Shown piece after piece: positions 7,000 through 15,331 of a stretch of 64,000 nucleotides of DNA. A program made the translations under genes and the position numbers. Source of the DNA: Asanoa siamensis (GTDB lineage Bacteria > Actinomycetota > Actinomycetes > Mycobacteriales > Micromonosporaceae); contig NZ_BONE01000040.1 in assembly GCF_016862555.1 (NCBI RefSeq), forward strand, positions 1-64,000, in the 5' to 3' direction. The notes under the pieces are model-generated. The model was not told the DNA's origin, ran no database searches, and saw nothing but the letters and a program-made list of their open reading frames with translations. Each line of letters opens with the position of its first letter. Positions within the stretch are counted from its first letter, which is position 1.

Positions 7000-8703
7000 A
7001 TGGGACCCCACCATGGGCATCACCACCACCACGACGAGGTCGAGATCGGCGGCAGTGACCTGCCCGCCGCTCTCGACCTGTCGACCCCCGACGAGGAGCT
7101 TCGTCCCGAGGACCGCAGCCGGCGCAGCTTCCTGCGTCGGGCCGGTCTGCTGGGTGCCGGCGTAGCCGCTGCCGGGGCGTTCGCGGGTGCGGGCGCGGGT
7201 GCCGCGCCGGCCGCCGCGCACGGCAAGGACGAGGACAAGAAGGACAACGGCGACTTCAAGTGGCTCGCCGGTGACCACCACATCCACACGCACTACAGCG
7301 ATGACGGCCTCTACCGGGTCATCGACCAGGTGCAGCACGGCCGGGCGTACGGCCTGGACTGGATGGTCATCACCGACCACGGCAGCAACGCGCACGCCAA
7401 GATCGGTGTCGACAAGGTCAACCCGGAGATCCTCGCAGCCCGTGAGGCGCTCAAGGACACCCTGATCTTCCAGGGCCTCGAGTGGAACATCCCCGGCGCC
7501 GAGCACGGCACCGTGTTCGTGCACCCCGGCAGGAACGAGCTGTCGGTGCTCAAGAAGTTCGAGAACGACTACGACGCCAACGTCAACGGCACGGGCGCGT
7601 CGACCCCGGCCAACGAGGCGTTGGCCATCGCCGGCCTGAACTTCCTGTCGGACCAGGTCAAGCGGGGCAAGGTCGAGCACGCGCTGTTCCTGGCCAACCA
7701 CCCGGCCCGCAACGGCATCGACTCGCCGCACGAGATCCGCAACTGGCGCGACGCCGCCCCCGGCATCGCGATCGGCATGGAGGGCGCGCCGGGTCACCAG
7801 GCCGGCGGCATCTCCAAGGACAACGGCGGCCCGGGCGCGTTCCGCGGCTCGTACGGCAACAGCCCGTCCGCCAACTCGTTCCCGTACCCGCTGGAGAGCT
7901 ACCGCACCTGGGGCGGCTTCGACTGGTTCACCTCGACGGTCGGCGGCCTCTGGGACAGCCTGCTCGCCGAGGGCAAGGCGTGGTGGATCACCGCGAACTC
8001 CGACGCGCACACCGTGTTCCTGGAGACCGCGGTCCGCGGCAACAAGGACTTCAACGAGCTGGGCTACTGGGCCGACCCGGTGCACGGCGGCAAGGTCACG
8101 TCGTCCTACGTGGACTTCTTCCCGGGCTACTACAGCCGGACCCACGTCGGCGCCAAGACCGACTCGTACCTCGCGGTGATGGACGGCCTGCGCCTCGGCC
8201 GCGTCTTCGTCGATCACGGCGGCCTGATCGCCGGCCTCGACATGCGCGTCCGCAAGGCCGGCGACCGCGACGGCGGCACCCCGCTCGGCGGCACCCTGAG
8301 CGTCAAGAAGGGCACCGCGCTGGAGCTGGTCGTCTCCGTGGACCTGGCGACGCTGCCCAACTGGGCGTCGTTCATCCCGCGCCTGGCCCGGGTCGACGTG
8401 ATCCGCGGCAAGGTGACCGGCAAGCCGGCCGACAAGGACGCCTTCACCGCCCCGAACACCCGGGTGGAGAAGTCGTTCGAGGTGGGCACGGGCCAGAAGA
8501 AGGCCACGTTCACCTACAACCTGGGCCGGGTCGACCACTCGTACTACGTGCGGGTGCGCGGCACCGACGGCAACCGCCAGTCGCCAGGCTACCTCGGCGC
8601 CTCGGCGGACCCGCACGGCCCGTCGATCGACGTGCAGGGCGCCACCGACCCGTGGACGGACCTGTGGTTCTACACGAACCCCATCTTCGTCGAGGCGCGC
8701 TGA
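7000..8703 (+). CDS. Tat-exported PHP-domain (CehA/McbA-like) metallohydrolase
   Basis: The 567-residue protein starts at ATG 7000 with AGGAGG at 6987-6992. It has an unusual His-rich N-terminus (HHGHHHHHDE), then a twin-arginine signal (RRSFLRRAGLLGAG) with a hydrophobic Ala/Gly stretch to about residue 65. The PHP domain begins at GDHHIHTHYSDDG (HxH metal ligands) and continues with ITDHG, a Glu in GLEW, HP in the NHPAR strand and NSDAH, the usual ligands of a trinuclear or dinuclear metal site. The C-terminal 150 residues look beta-rich. CehA/McbA relatives hydrolyse ester, carbamate or phosphoester bonds; the substrate is unknown. Export folded via Tat is consistent with a pre-loaded metal cofactor. 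Confidence 0.88.
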   Translation: MGPHHGHHHHHDEVEIGGSDLPAALDLSTPDEELRPEDRSRRSFLRRAGLLGAGVAAAGAFAGAGAGAAPAAAHGKDEDKKDNGDFKWLAGDHHIHTHYSDDGLYRVIDQVQHGRAYGLDWMVITDHGSNAHAKIGVDKVNPEILAAREALKDTLIFQGLEWNIPGAEHGTVFVHPGRNELSVLKKFENDYDANVNGTGASTPANEALAIAGLNFLSDQVKRGKVEHALFLANHPARNGIDSPHEIRNWRDAAPGIAIGMEGAPGHQAGGISKDNGGPGAFRGSYGNSPSANSFPYPLESYRTWGGFDWFTSTVGGLWDSLLAEGKAWWITANSDAHTVFLETAVRGNKDFNELGYWADPVHGGKVTSSYVDFFPGYYSRTHVGAKTDSYLAVMDGLRLGRVFVDHGGLIAGLDMRVRKAGDRDGGTPLGGTLSVKKGTALELVVSVDLATLPNWASFIPRLARVDVIRGKVTGKPADKDAFTAPNTRVEKSFEVGTGQKKATFTYNLGRVDHSYYVRVRGTDGNRQSPGYLGASADPHGPSIDVQGATDPWTDLWFYTNPIFVEAR

Positions 8704-8707
8704 TCCG

Positions 8708-9217
8708 ATGACCGTCCACGTCGGATTCGACCGCGGTGACAGTGACGTGCGGGCGGCGGAGCACTGGTTCGCCGAGCTGTTGGGCGACCAACGGGACCGC
8801 GTCGTCGCCTGCACCCATCTGTTGCGCGTACCGAGCCCGCACGTGGCGTTCAGCGTCGCGCTGCCGTCGGGGTTGTCGGTGGATCTGCCGCCAACCCCCG
8901 CGGAACTCGCGGAAGCGGCTTCCCTGGCCCGGGAGGAACACCTCTCGGGCCAGGGCGGCCGGGCCTTCGCCTACCCGGGGCGGGACGCTCTGGTGGGTGA
9001 GCTGAGCGTCGCGGACCTGCTGTCGGTGAGCGCCGTCGACCGGGTGACGGTGATGGGCGGCGCGCCGGCCACACCGGACACGATCGTCGAGACCCGGGAC
9101 CATGTCCGTCCGCTGTGGATGGACGGCCGGCTGACGCTGGTCACCCTCCCACACGGGGGCGGACGGATCGCCCCGTTCGAGATGCCGGAAGAGATCCCCT
9201 GCTGCGCCCTGCACTAG
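8708..9217 (+). CDS. hypothetical protein
   Basis: I do not recognise the 169-residue product. It has no signal peptide or membrane segment and ends in PCCALH. It follows the PHP gene by 4 bp and is probably co-transcribed with it. Its TAG stop shares the palindrome CTAG (9214-9217) with the stop of the opposing STAND gene, so the two genes are packed tail to tail. Codon bias and frame are good along the whole length, so it is likely real. Confidence 0.7.
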   Translation: MTVHVGFDRGDSDVRAAEHWFAELLGDQRDRVVACTHLLRVPSPHVAFSVALPSGLSVDLPPTPAELAEAASLAREEHLSGQGGRAFAYPGRDALVGELSVADLLSVSAVDRVTVMGGAPATPDTIVETRDHVRPLWMDGRLTLVTLPHGGGRIAPFEMPEEIPCCALH

Positions 9218-12200
9218 GAAAGGCGGCGGAGCACGGCCAACGCGAACCGCGCGGCCGCCTCCGCCGCATACGGTCCCCAGTTCTCAAGGGTGGATTCGTT
9301 CGGCAATCCGGCGATGCCCCGGACGACGAGGAAGCCTACGCCCGAGTGGGCCGCGACGCGGATCTCGGTTCCGTCCATCGGCGCCATCGCCAGTGCGCCG
9401 GGCCACTCGAAGCCGGTCCAACGGAGAGGTGCGTTCGGATCGGTGGCGATGGTCCCCCCGATTCGGGCTGTCGGCCAGTGTCCCGTCGCGGGTAGGCGGG
9501 TTCGGATGTCCGGCAACCATTCGTCAGGCTGGACGCTCTCAGCGATGGCAAGAAGCTCCGGGTCCGGCTGGTAGGTGACCGGGTCGGGGGTGAGGACGTC
9601 GGTCGCGCGGGACACGACGACATCGCCCAGCCGGGCCGGAGAGCCGGGCGGCGCGACCGCTGTACCCACAAAGAGAATATGTCGGGGCTTGAGCCGCGCG
9701 ATCGTGGACCCGATGGTGATACGCGGGTCGCCGAGCGGCGCGTCATCCGGTTTGGTCACGACGACGATGCGGTCGCCGACCGCCGTGAACAGGTTGAGTC
9801 GGTCGTCGTCGATGTGGAACACCGTCGGCGGCAGGACATCGGCGGCCGCGTCCGCCTCCACGCCGCGCGCCACCGCGACCAGGACATCGCCACGGGCCAG
9901 CGTGGACAGCATCGCATCCTGCACCGCCTGGGTGATCGACAACTCGGCTCGTGGATCGTCGAGACGGACGAGCCCACGGTCGACCAGGTCTCTGACCTCC
10001 GCGGCGCGGGATCCGAGCACGTCGATCGGAAACCGTCGCCGGCGCTGCAACCCGATCAGACTCATCAGGCGGTGGGCCGGTTCGGCCAGGCTTTCCAGTG
10101 CCAGCCAGGTGGTCTCCTCCGCGAGGAAGGTGCCGAGCCCGCCGAGCGTCTCGCTTCTCGACCGCATCAACCCGGCGACAAGATCGACTACCTGCGGTGT
10201 CTCGCACCCCCTGGCAACCTCGGCCGGGAGCAGGTGGGCGAAGTCCGCGGGATAGAACTCGATCTCGATCGGGTGGACCCTTTGTCGCGCGTTGGTGGAG
10301 GTCAACAGCCAGGTCGAACGACCCGTCACGTCGCTCGGTCGGGCGTCGTCAACGATGATCAGCGGCCGTGCCATTCCGTCTGACTGCTGGATGGCATCGG
10401 CGCGGCCGGCGAGCACGGTGTCGAGCGCCTCGCCCTCCGCGTCCAGCCACCACACGCCGTCGAACTCGTCGCCGAACCGGTGCGCGAACTCCGTGGCGAC
10501 CTGTGTCTTGCCGATGCCGGAAGAGCCGTGCAGGGCGATCACGGGAGCTGTGCCCAGGCGGTCGTTGATCTCGGCCAGGGTGGCCTCGTGCCCGACGAAG
10601 TCCGGGTTGCGGGACGGAACGTTGTCCCAGACCGCCGGCGGCGGCACCCGGTACGCGGCGACCAGGCCGCCGCGGCGCTGGTAGTCGGCCGCGGCCCCGG
10701 TCTCCCCGAGGTCCTCCAGCGCGTCGGCCAGGTCCAGGAAGAACTCCTCGATCTGGTGAGAGCGGCGGTCGCTCAGCGAACCGAGCAGGCCGGCGGCCGG
10801 CGACGGCAGCGGCGCGTCGAGGTCGATCTCCTCGATGGCCCGCGCGACCGTGCTGATGTGATCCGGGCCCAGCAACAGGGCCATGACGAGCGACAGGTTG
10901 ACGGTCTGGCCAGGATCGCGGCCGACCGCGAACCCTCGGCGGAAGCCGTTGACGAAGGCGGCCAGCGCGTCGACCGCGAGGTGCGCGGTCCGGTCGGCGA
11001 ACTCGTCCGGCGCGCTCCGCGCGGCGGAGGTCGAGCGCCACGGATCCCGGACGTAGCCGACCAGCCCGACGTCGAACGAGCTGATGAGGGTCTTCAACCG
11101 GCGCACGTCGTCGCGGGTGATGCCCGGGAGGTCGGCGCTCATCGCGTCCCGCAGGCGATCGTCGTCGAGCCTCCCGAGTTCGACGACCGGGCCGGCGTAT
11201 CCCGGCAGCACGGCGGCGGCGTTGATGAAGCGGCTACCGGCCGGGATGTAGCGCTCGCCGACCTCCTCGAACTCGTCGATCAACACGACGAGGCGACCGC
11301 CGCGCCGACTCTCCTGGCGCACGGACAGCACGCCGGCTCCGCGCATCGGATGGCCGACCGGGAGCAGGGCGAGGAACGCCGGAAGCTCCTGTTCGAGCAG
11401 GCGCAGGATGAAGGTCTTGCCCGAGCCCGCCGGGCCGACCAGACCCAGCACCGCCCCGTTCGACGTCAGCAGCCAGGTCAGCGTCTCGCGCAACCCGTAC
11501 CGGATCGTTTCGTCATCGGGCATGGGGAACAGGTCGATGAGCGCCGCGAGCCCGTCGTCCGCCACCTCCGGCCGGGGCTCCGGCTGTTCCCGCGCGGGTA
11601 GGCGCCGTAACGCGGCGGTCGCCTGGCCGCGCTCCTGGGCCGAGCCGGTCGCGACGACGGCGCGGAGTGCCTCGACCGCCGGAGCCGGGTCGGTGCCCGG
11701 CAGGGCGCCGATGGCGCCGACCGCCCGCACCGCCGCCGTCCGGCCGCCCGCCGGCGCGGCCGAGAGGCGGCCGATCGCCGCGGTGAGCGCGTCGTCCAGG
11801 GTCGCCCCCGCGTCCGGTTGGGTGTCGAGGTGGCCGCGCATCGCGACGTGCCACGAGCCGCCCAGGTCCGCCTCGGTGCCCGTGGCCGCCGAAGCCAGCC
11901 AGGCCTCGGCCCGCGCTCGGTCGATGACGTGCAGGGCCGTCAGGCGTTGGGCGTAGGCCAGTTCCGGGTGGTCGTCCCAGGCCAGGCTGTGTTCCGTGTA
12001 GCTCTCCAGGAGCAGGGCCACCTGCCGCACGCGGTCGGGGCCGAAGCGGGTGTTCAAGCCCGTCAGCAGGATCGTCCGCAGCTCCGGCTCGATCTCGTAC
12101 AGGCCCTCGCCCAGCTCGCGGAACAGCGGCGACAGCAGGAGCCGGGCCTCGATCTCGTACGGCAGGTCGTCCAGGAAGTTGACGCGCAGCAGGTGCAGCA

Positions 12201-12312
12201 GGTCGACGTCGATCGCCACCGGGAGGGCCGCGTGGTAGGCCAGCTCCACCGCCCGGTCCGGGAGCGTACGCCAGACGCTGTCCAGGCGGTTCGTCGCCGC
12301 CGCACTGGTCAC
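9214..12312 (-). CDS. double-NTPase STAND-like protein with degenerate phosphorylase tail
   Basis: The 1032-residue protein has, in order: a helical N-terminal domain (about 8-130) resembling the C-terminal helical region of SAV_2336-type vWA proteins; Ala-rich helices (150-245); a first P-loop NTPase (Walker A GPAGSGKT 293-300, Walker B VVLIDEFEE 342-350); helices; an NB-ARC-like NTPase (RNPDFVG 568-574, Walker A GSSGIGKT 596-603, Walker B LIIVDDA 651-657, sensor STWLLTSTN 666-674); winged-helix-like segments; and a phosphorylase/MTAN-like fold at about 825-1032. That tail matches the phosphorylase gene of the same operon (AAEAAARFALAVLRRL) but lacks its VEMES and catalytic Asp. GTG start overlaps the vWA stop (GTGA). 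It is probably the NTP-dependent sensor/switch of a conflict system. Confidence 0.82.
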   Translation of the reverse strand: MTSAAATNRLDSVWRTLPDRAVELAYHAALPVAIDVDLLHLLRVNFLDDLPYEIEARLLLSPLFRELGEGLYEIEPELRTILLTGLNTRFGPDRVRQVALLLESYTEHSLAWDDHPELAYAQRLTALHVIDRARAEAWLASAATGTEADLGGSWHVAMRGHLDTQPDAGATLDDALTAAIGRLSAAPAGGRTAAVRAVGAIGALPGTDPAPAVEALRAVVATGSAQERGQATAALRRLPAREQPEPRPEVADDGLAALIDLFPMPDDETIRYGLRETLTWLLTSNGAVLGLVGPAGSGKTFILRLLEQELPAFLALLPVGHPMRGAGVLSVRQESRRGGRLVVLIDEFEEVGERYIPAGSRFINAAAVLPGYAGPVVELGRLDDDRLRDAMSADLPGITRDDVRRLKTLISSFDVGLVGYVRDPWRSTSAARSAPDEFADRTAHLAVDALAAFVNGFRRGFAVGRDPGQTVNLSLVMALLLGPDHISTVARAIEEIDLDAPLPSPAAGLLGSLSDRRSHQIEEFFLDLADALEDLGETGAAADYQRRGGLVAAYRVPPPAVWDNVPSRNPDFVGHEATLAEINDRLGTAPVIALHGSSGIGKTQVATEFAHRFGDEFDGVWWLDAEGEALDTVLAGRADAIQQSDGMARPLIIVDDARPSDVTGRSTWLLTSTNARQRVHPIEIEFYPADFAHLLPAEVARGCETPQVVDLVAGLMRSRSETLGGLGTFLAEETTWLALESLAEPAHRLMSLIGLQRRRRFPIDVLGSRAAEVRDLVDRGLVRLDDPRAELSITQAVQDAMLSTLARGDVLVAVARGVEADAAADVLPPTVFHIDDDRLNLFTAVGDRIVVVTKPDDAPLGDPRITIGSTIARLKPRHILFVGTAVAPPGSPARLGDVVVSRATDVLTPDPVTYQPDPELLAIAESVQPDEWLPDIRTRLPATGHWPTARIGGTIATDPNAPLRWTGFEWPGALAMAPMDGTEIRVAAHSGVGFLVVRGIAGLPNESTLENWGPYAAEAAARFALAVLRRLS

Positions 12313-13454
12313 AGTGGACGCTCCACCACCGGGTGGCGGCCGCGGAGGGCGTCGACCGCGCGGTACATGCCGGGCAGGTCCAACGCGTGCATCGGCACGT
12401 GGCGGGCTATCAGGGCCGCCGTCGTGCGGCGCCAGCGCGCCCGGGGCACCGGGTTCAGCCAGGCCAACGTCGCGCGGCGCTGGGTCACCGCCTTGGCCAG
12501 GGCCACCACGTCGAGCAGGCGGGTCGTGTCCAGCGAGCCGCGGGCCGCCCCGGCGTCGCTGACCACCGCGACCGCGGTCGTCGGCGTGACCCGTTCCAGC
12601 AACGCGGCCAGGTCGACCGGCTCGGCCAGCGCCGGGTCCGCGTAGACCGTGCCGCCGACCAGCGGCTCGACGCGGGGGAGCACCGCGTCCAGATGGGCGG
12701 TGTCGGGGGCCGTGTCGGCCAGCACCGCGCGGTCGCCGTGGCCGGGCACGTCGTGGAAGTAGACCACCGTCAGCACGTCGAGGCGGGCCGCGTGGCGGAT
12801 CGCCCGGGTCACGTGGTCCACGTAGCCGTGGTAGGGCGCCATCGAGCCGTCGCGGTCCACGAGCAGGAGCAGGCGGGCCGCGTTGCGGCGCGGCGGCACC
12901 AGGACCGGGGCGACCGCCACGCCGGTGCGGGCCCGGCGGTCGACCGTGGCCGTCACGTCCAGCACCGTGGCCGGACCCGAGCGGACCCGGCGGCGCAGGC
13001 GGCGCCAGACCTGGGCGACGGCCCGTTCGCTGACCGGGTACTGCGGGACCAGCAGCAGCGCCGGATCCCGCGAGCCGCTGCGCGGTGGCGCGCCGGCGGC
13101 GGTGCCGGTCACCGGCCGCAGAAGCGGTGGCGGCGGCGGTTCCGGGTCGAGGGGCGGCGGACCGGCTGGCACCACCGGGTCACCCGGCGCGGGATCGACC
13201 GGTAAGACCCCCGTCGACAGGCGGGCTGTCCACACCGGAATCCGGGTGCGGGCGAAGACCGCGCGTACCGTCGCCGCCTCTTCGGGCGACTTCGCCCACA
13301 GGCTGACGCACAGCTCCTGGAACGCCTCGGTCGAGCTCAGCCCGAAGCCGGCCAGCAGCGCCACCCGCAGGTCCTGCAGGTCGTCGACGCCGAGCGGCAG
13401 GCCCCGCCGGCGCAGGGCCTGGACCAGTGGGGGTACGAACGACGGCAGCGTCAT
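12309..13454 (-). CDS. vWA-domain protein with SAV_2336-like N-terminus
   Basis: The 381-residue protein begins with a helical domain (PLVQALRRRGLPLGVDDLQD, residues 8-75) of the kind found at the N-terminus of SAV_2336-type proteins, then a long Pro-rich linker (about 80-125), a basic helical segment, and a von Willebrand A domain (about 192-345). The MIDAS motif reads DRDGSM (D200 to S204), with Asp in place of the usual first Ser. Such vWA proteins pair with MoxR ATPases to load or remodel partners. ATG start overlaps the MoxR stop (ATGA) and its stop overlaps the STAND start (GTGA), so it is tightly coupled. A longer frame upstream has no support. Confidence 0.85.
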   Translation of the reverse strand: MTLPSFVPPLVQALRRRGLPLGVDDLQDLRVALLAGFGLSSTEAFQELCVSLWAKSPEEAATVRAVFARTRIPVWTARLSTGVLPVDPAPGDPVVPAGPPPLDPEPPPPPLLRPVTGTAAGAPPRSGSRDPALLLVPQYPVSERAVAQVWRRLRRRVRSGPATVLDVTATVDRRARTGVAVAPVLVPPRRNAARLLLLVDRDGSMAPYHGYVDHVTRAIRHAARLDVLTVVYFHDVPGHGDRAVLADTAPDTAHLDAVLPRVEPLVGGTVYADPALAEPVDLAALLERVTPTTAVAVVSDAGAARGSLDTTRLLDVVALAKAVTQRRATLAWLNPVPRARWRRTTAALIARHVPMHALDLPGMYRAVDALRGRHPVVERPL

Positions 13455-14394
13455 GGGGTCCGGAGCCAGCGCTCCACCCGTTCCTGGTCGCCGCGCTGCT
13501 TCACGAGCGCACCGGCGTGCGGCACGGCGGCCAGGTCCTCGACCCGGGCCGAGGTCGCGGCGAGATAGCCGATCCAGTCGAGCAGCTCGCTCAGGCCGGG
13601 GCGCTTGGCCAGGTCCAGCTCGCGCAGCGAGAGCAGCACCGTGACCGCCGCGGCCGTCAGGTCCGGACGGTCGACGCCGTGCAGCGCGACGATCCGGCCC
13701 AGCTCGTCGGGATCGGCGGGGAACTCGACGTAGTGGAAGACGCACCGCCGCAGGAACGCGTCCGGCAGCGTCTTCTCCTCGTTGTTCGTCACGACCACGA
13801 GTGGCCGCAGGTGCAGGTGCTCCGTCGGCACCCGGAACCCCATCCCCGGCACCTCGGCGACGTCGAACGCCAGCTCTTCCAGCTCGTACAACAGGTCGTT
13901 CGGGAAGTCCAGGTCCGCCTTGTCGATCTCGTCGATCAGCACCACCGACGGGCGCCCGGACGACGCCCGCGCGATCGCCCGGCCCAGCGGCCCGAGGGTC
14001 ACGTAGTCGCGCGCGGTCGGCCGCCGCCCGCCGTCCGAGGGCGCCTGCACGTCGTAGAGCCGGCGGACCGCGTCGAACGTGTAGAGCAGGTCCCGGCCCT
14101 GGCTCGTCGACCGGATGACGGCCAGTTCGAGGGGCCGACCCAGGGCGTACGCGACGGCGTGCGCGAGCCGCGTCTTGCCCGCACCGGGATCGCCCTGCAG
14201 CAGCAACGGCCGCCCGAGTGCCAGCGCCAGGTTGACCGCGTCCGCGAGCCGCGCGATGCGCGGTAGGGCTCCCGCGGCACCTCCACCGGAACGGACTCCC
14301 CGGCCAGCACGCCCGCGTCGATCACCCGCGTCCCGGGCAGGTCCGCGGCGCGGTCGAAGCGCACGCTGGTGTCGATGCGGTGCCGGCTACGCAT
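13451..14394 (-). pseudogene. MoxR-type AAA+ ATPase, interrupted by a one-base frameshift
   Basis: Reading from ATG 14394, which overlaps the preceding stop as ATGCGTAG, gives 45 good residues (MRSRHRIDTSVRFDRAADLP ... VPREPYR) and then goes out of frame near 14260. The -1 frame carries RIARLADAVNLALALGRPLL and the AAA+ core. Adding one C at about 14260 restores a continuous 314-residue protein with Walker A GDPGAGKT (68-75), Walker B VVLIDEID (about 151-158), a sensor-1 VVVTNN and an arginine region. The fixed length is an exact multiple of three and starts and stops abut the neighbours. Either a real inactivating indel or an assembly error; without repair only a TTG-started fragment lacking the N-terminus could be made. 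Confidence 0.82.
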
Positions 14395-15331
14395 ACCCGC
14401 TCGCCTCCCGGAGAGTTGCCGCGAAGAAGTCGAAATCTGACCGCAGGTCCTGGATGTGGCTGTCCATGGACTCGAACACCCGCCGCGGGTCGAGGGCGTC
14501 GTCCTCCTCGGCGGCGTGCGCACAGATCAGCTCCGCCCAGACCCGCCAGGCGTCGGGGACGCCGACGTCGCGGTTGGCCAGCGTCAGCACGTCCAGCGCC
14601 CAGTTCTCGATGTCGTCGCGGGCCATCCGGGGCCGCGGCAGGAGGCGCATCCCCGGCGGGGTCGCGACGCCGGGCCGGACGGTGACGAGCAGGACGAGGC
14701 GATGGGCGTGGTCGCCGAGCTCGGTGCCGAGCCGGTCCGCGAGAGTCGTGAGCGCCTCGACCGGCGCCCGGGTGGCGTCGATGTGCCGCGCGACGTCCTG
14801 TCTCGACAGTTCCTGCCTGTGCCGCAGCACGGCGCCGACCACGGAGTCCGCTGTGGACACCAGCGCGCCCACGCTCAGCTTCTGCTTGCGGCTGATGGGG
14901 TGGTACCACTCCTCCAGCCAGTCGACCAGCTTGTCGCCGACGCTCGCGTCATGGTGCGGTATCGCGAACAGCAGCAGCGCCGAGCGCTCGTACCGGGCCG
15001 CCTTCAAGGGCCTGCGCAGTGGTTCGAGGTCGAAGTTGACGCTGTTGAAGGTGCCGTGGTCGCGCGGCACCCCGTTGCGGGCACCGCCGTCCAGCTCGGT
15101 GACGATCTCCAGCCAGCCCAGCGCGACGATGGCGCCGCGCAGCTCGGACAGGCGACCCCGGGCCGCCAACCAGTCCCAGACGAGGTTGATCGCGTCGAGC
15201 GTGGGCGCCCATTCGTACTCGTGCCGGGGGATCTCGAAGTAGGCGGGCAGTTGTCTCCAGGCGACCAGCGCCAGCTTCTGGCAGATCACCACCCGGACCG
15301 GCCCGGGGTAGAGCGCGGCTTCAGCGTGCAT
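14387..15331 (-). CDS. effector-associated-domain adaptor (VMAP-like position)
   Basis: The 314-residue protein has an N-terminal helical domain (residues 12-82) clearly homologous to the C-terminal domain of the phosphorylase encoded just upstream: VRVVICQKL vs VRLLVCQRL, YFEIPRHE vs YFDIPAYE, VWDWLAARGRLSELRGA vs VWDWLVARQRLRELPDA. This fits the idea of paired effector-associated domains that bring effector and regulator together. The rest (90-314) is an alpha/beta region with LVLLVTVRP and DIENWALDVLTLANRD that I cannot assign to a named family. Its position between effector and MoxR/vWA is that of VMAP proteins in such systems. Start ATG 15331 overlaps the phosphorylase stop by 11 bp. Confidence 0.78.
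   Translation of the reverse strand: MHAEAALYPGPVRVVICQKLALVAWRQLPAYFEIPRHEYEWAPTLDAINLVWDWLAARGRLSELRGAIVALGWLEIVTELDGGARNGVPRDHGTFNSVNFDLEPLRRPLKAARYERSALLLFAIPHHDASVGDKLVDWLEEWYHPISRKQKLSVGALVSTADSVVGAVLRHRQELSRQDVARHIDATRAPVEALTTLADRLGTELGDHAHRLVLLVTVRPGVATPPGMRLLPRPRMARDDIENWALDVLTLANRDVGVPDAWRVWAELICAHAAEEDDALDPRRVFESMDSHIQDLRSDFDFFAATLREASGYA

Noticed and set aside
12309-13745. 478-residue version of the vWA protein
   Set aside because: The first 97 residues are an Arg/Ala-rich shadow of the MoxR gene; ATG 13454 overlaps the MoxR stop and begins the conserved domain.
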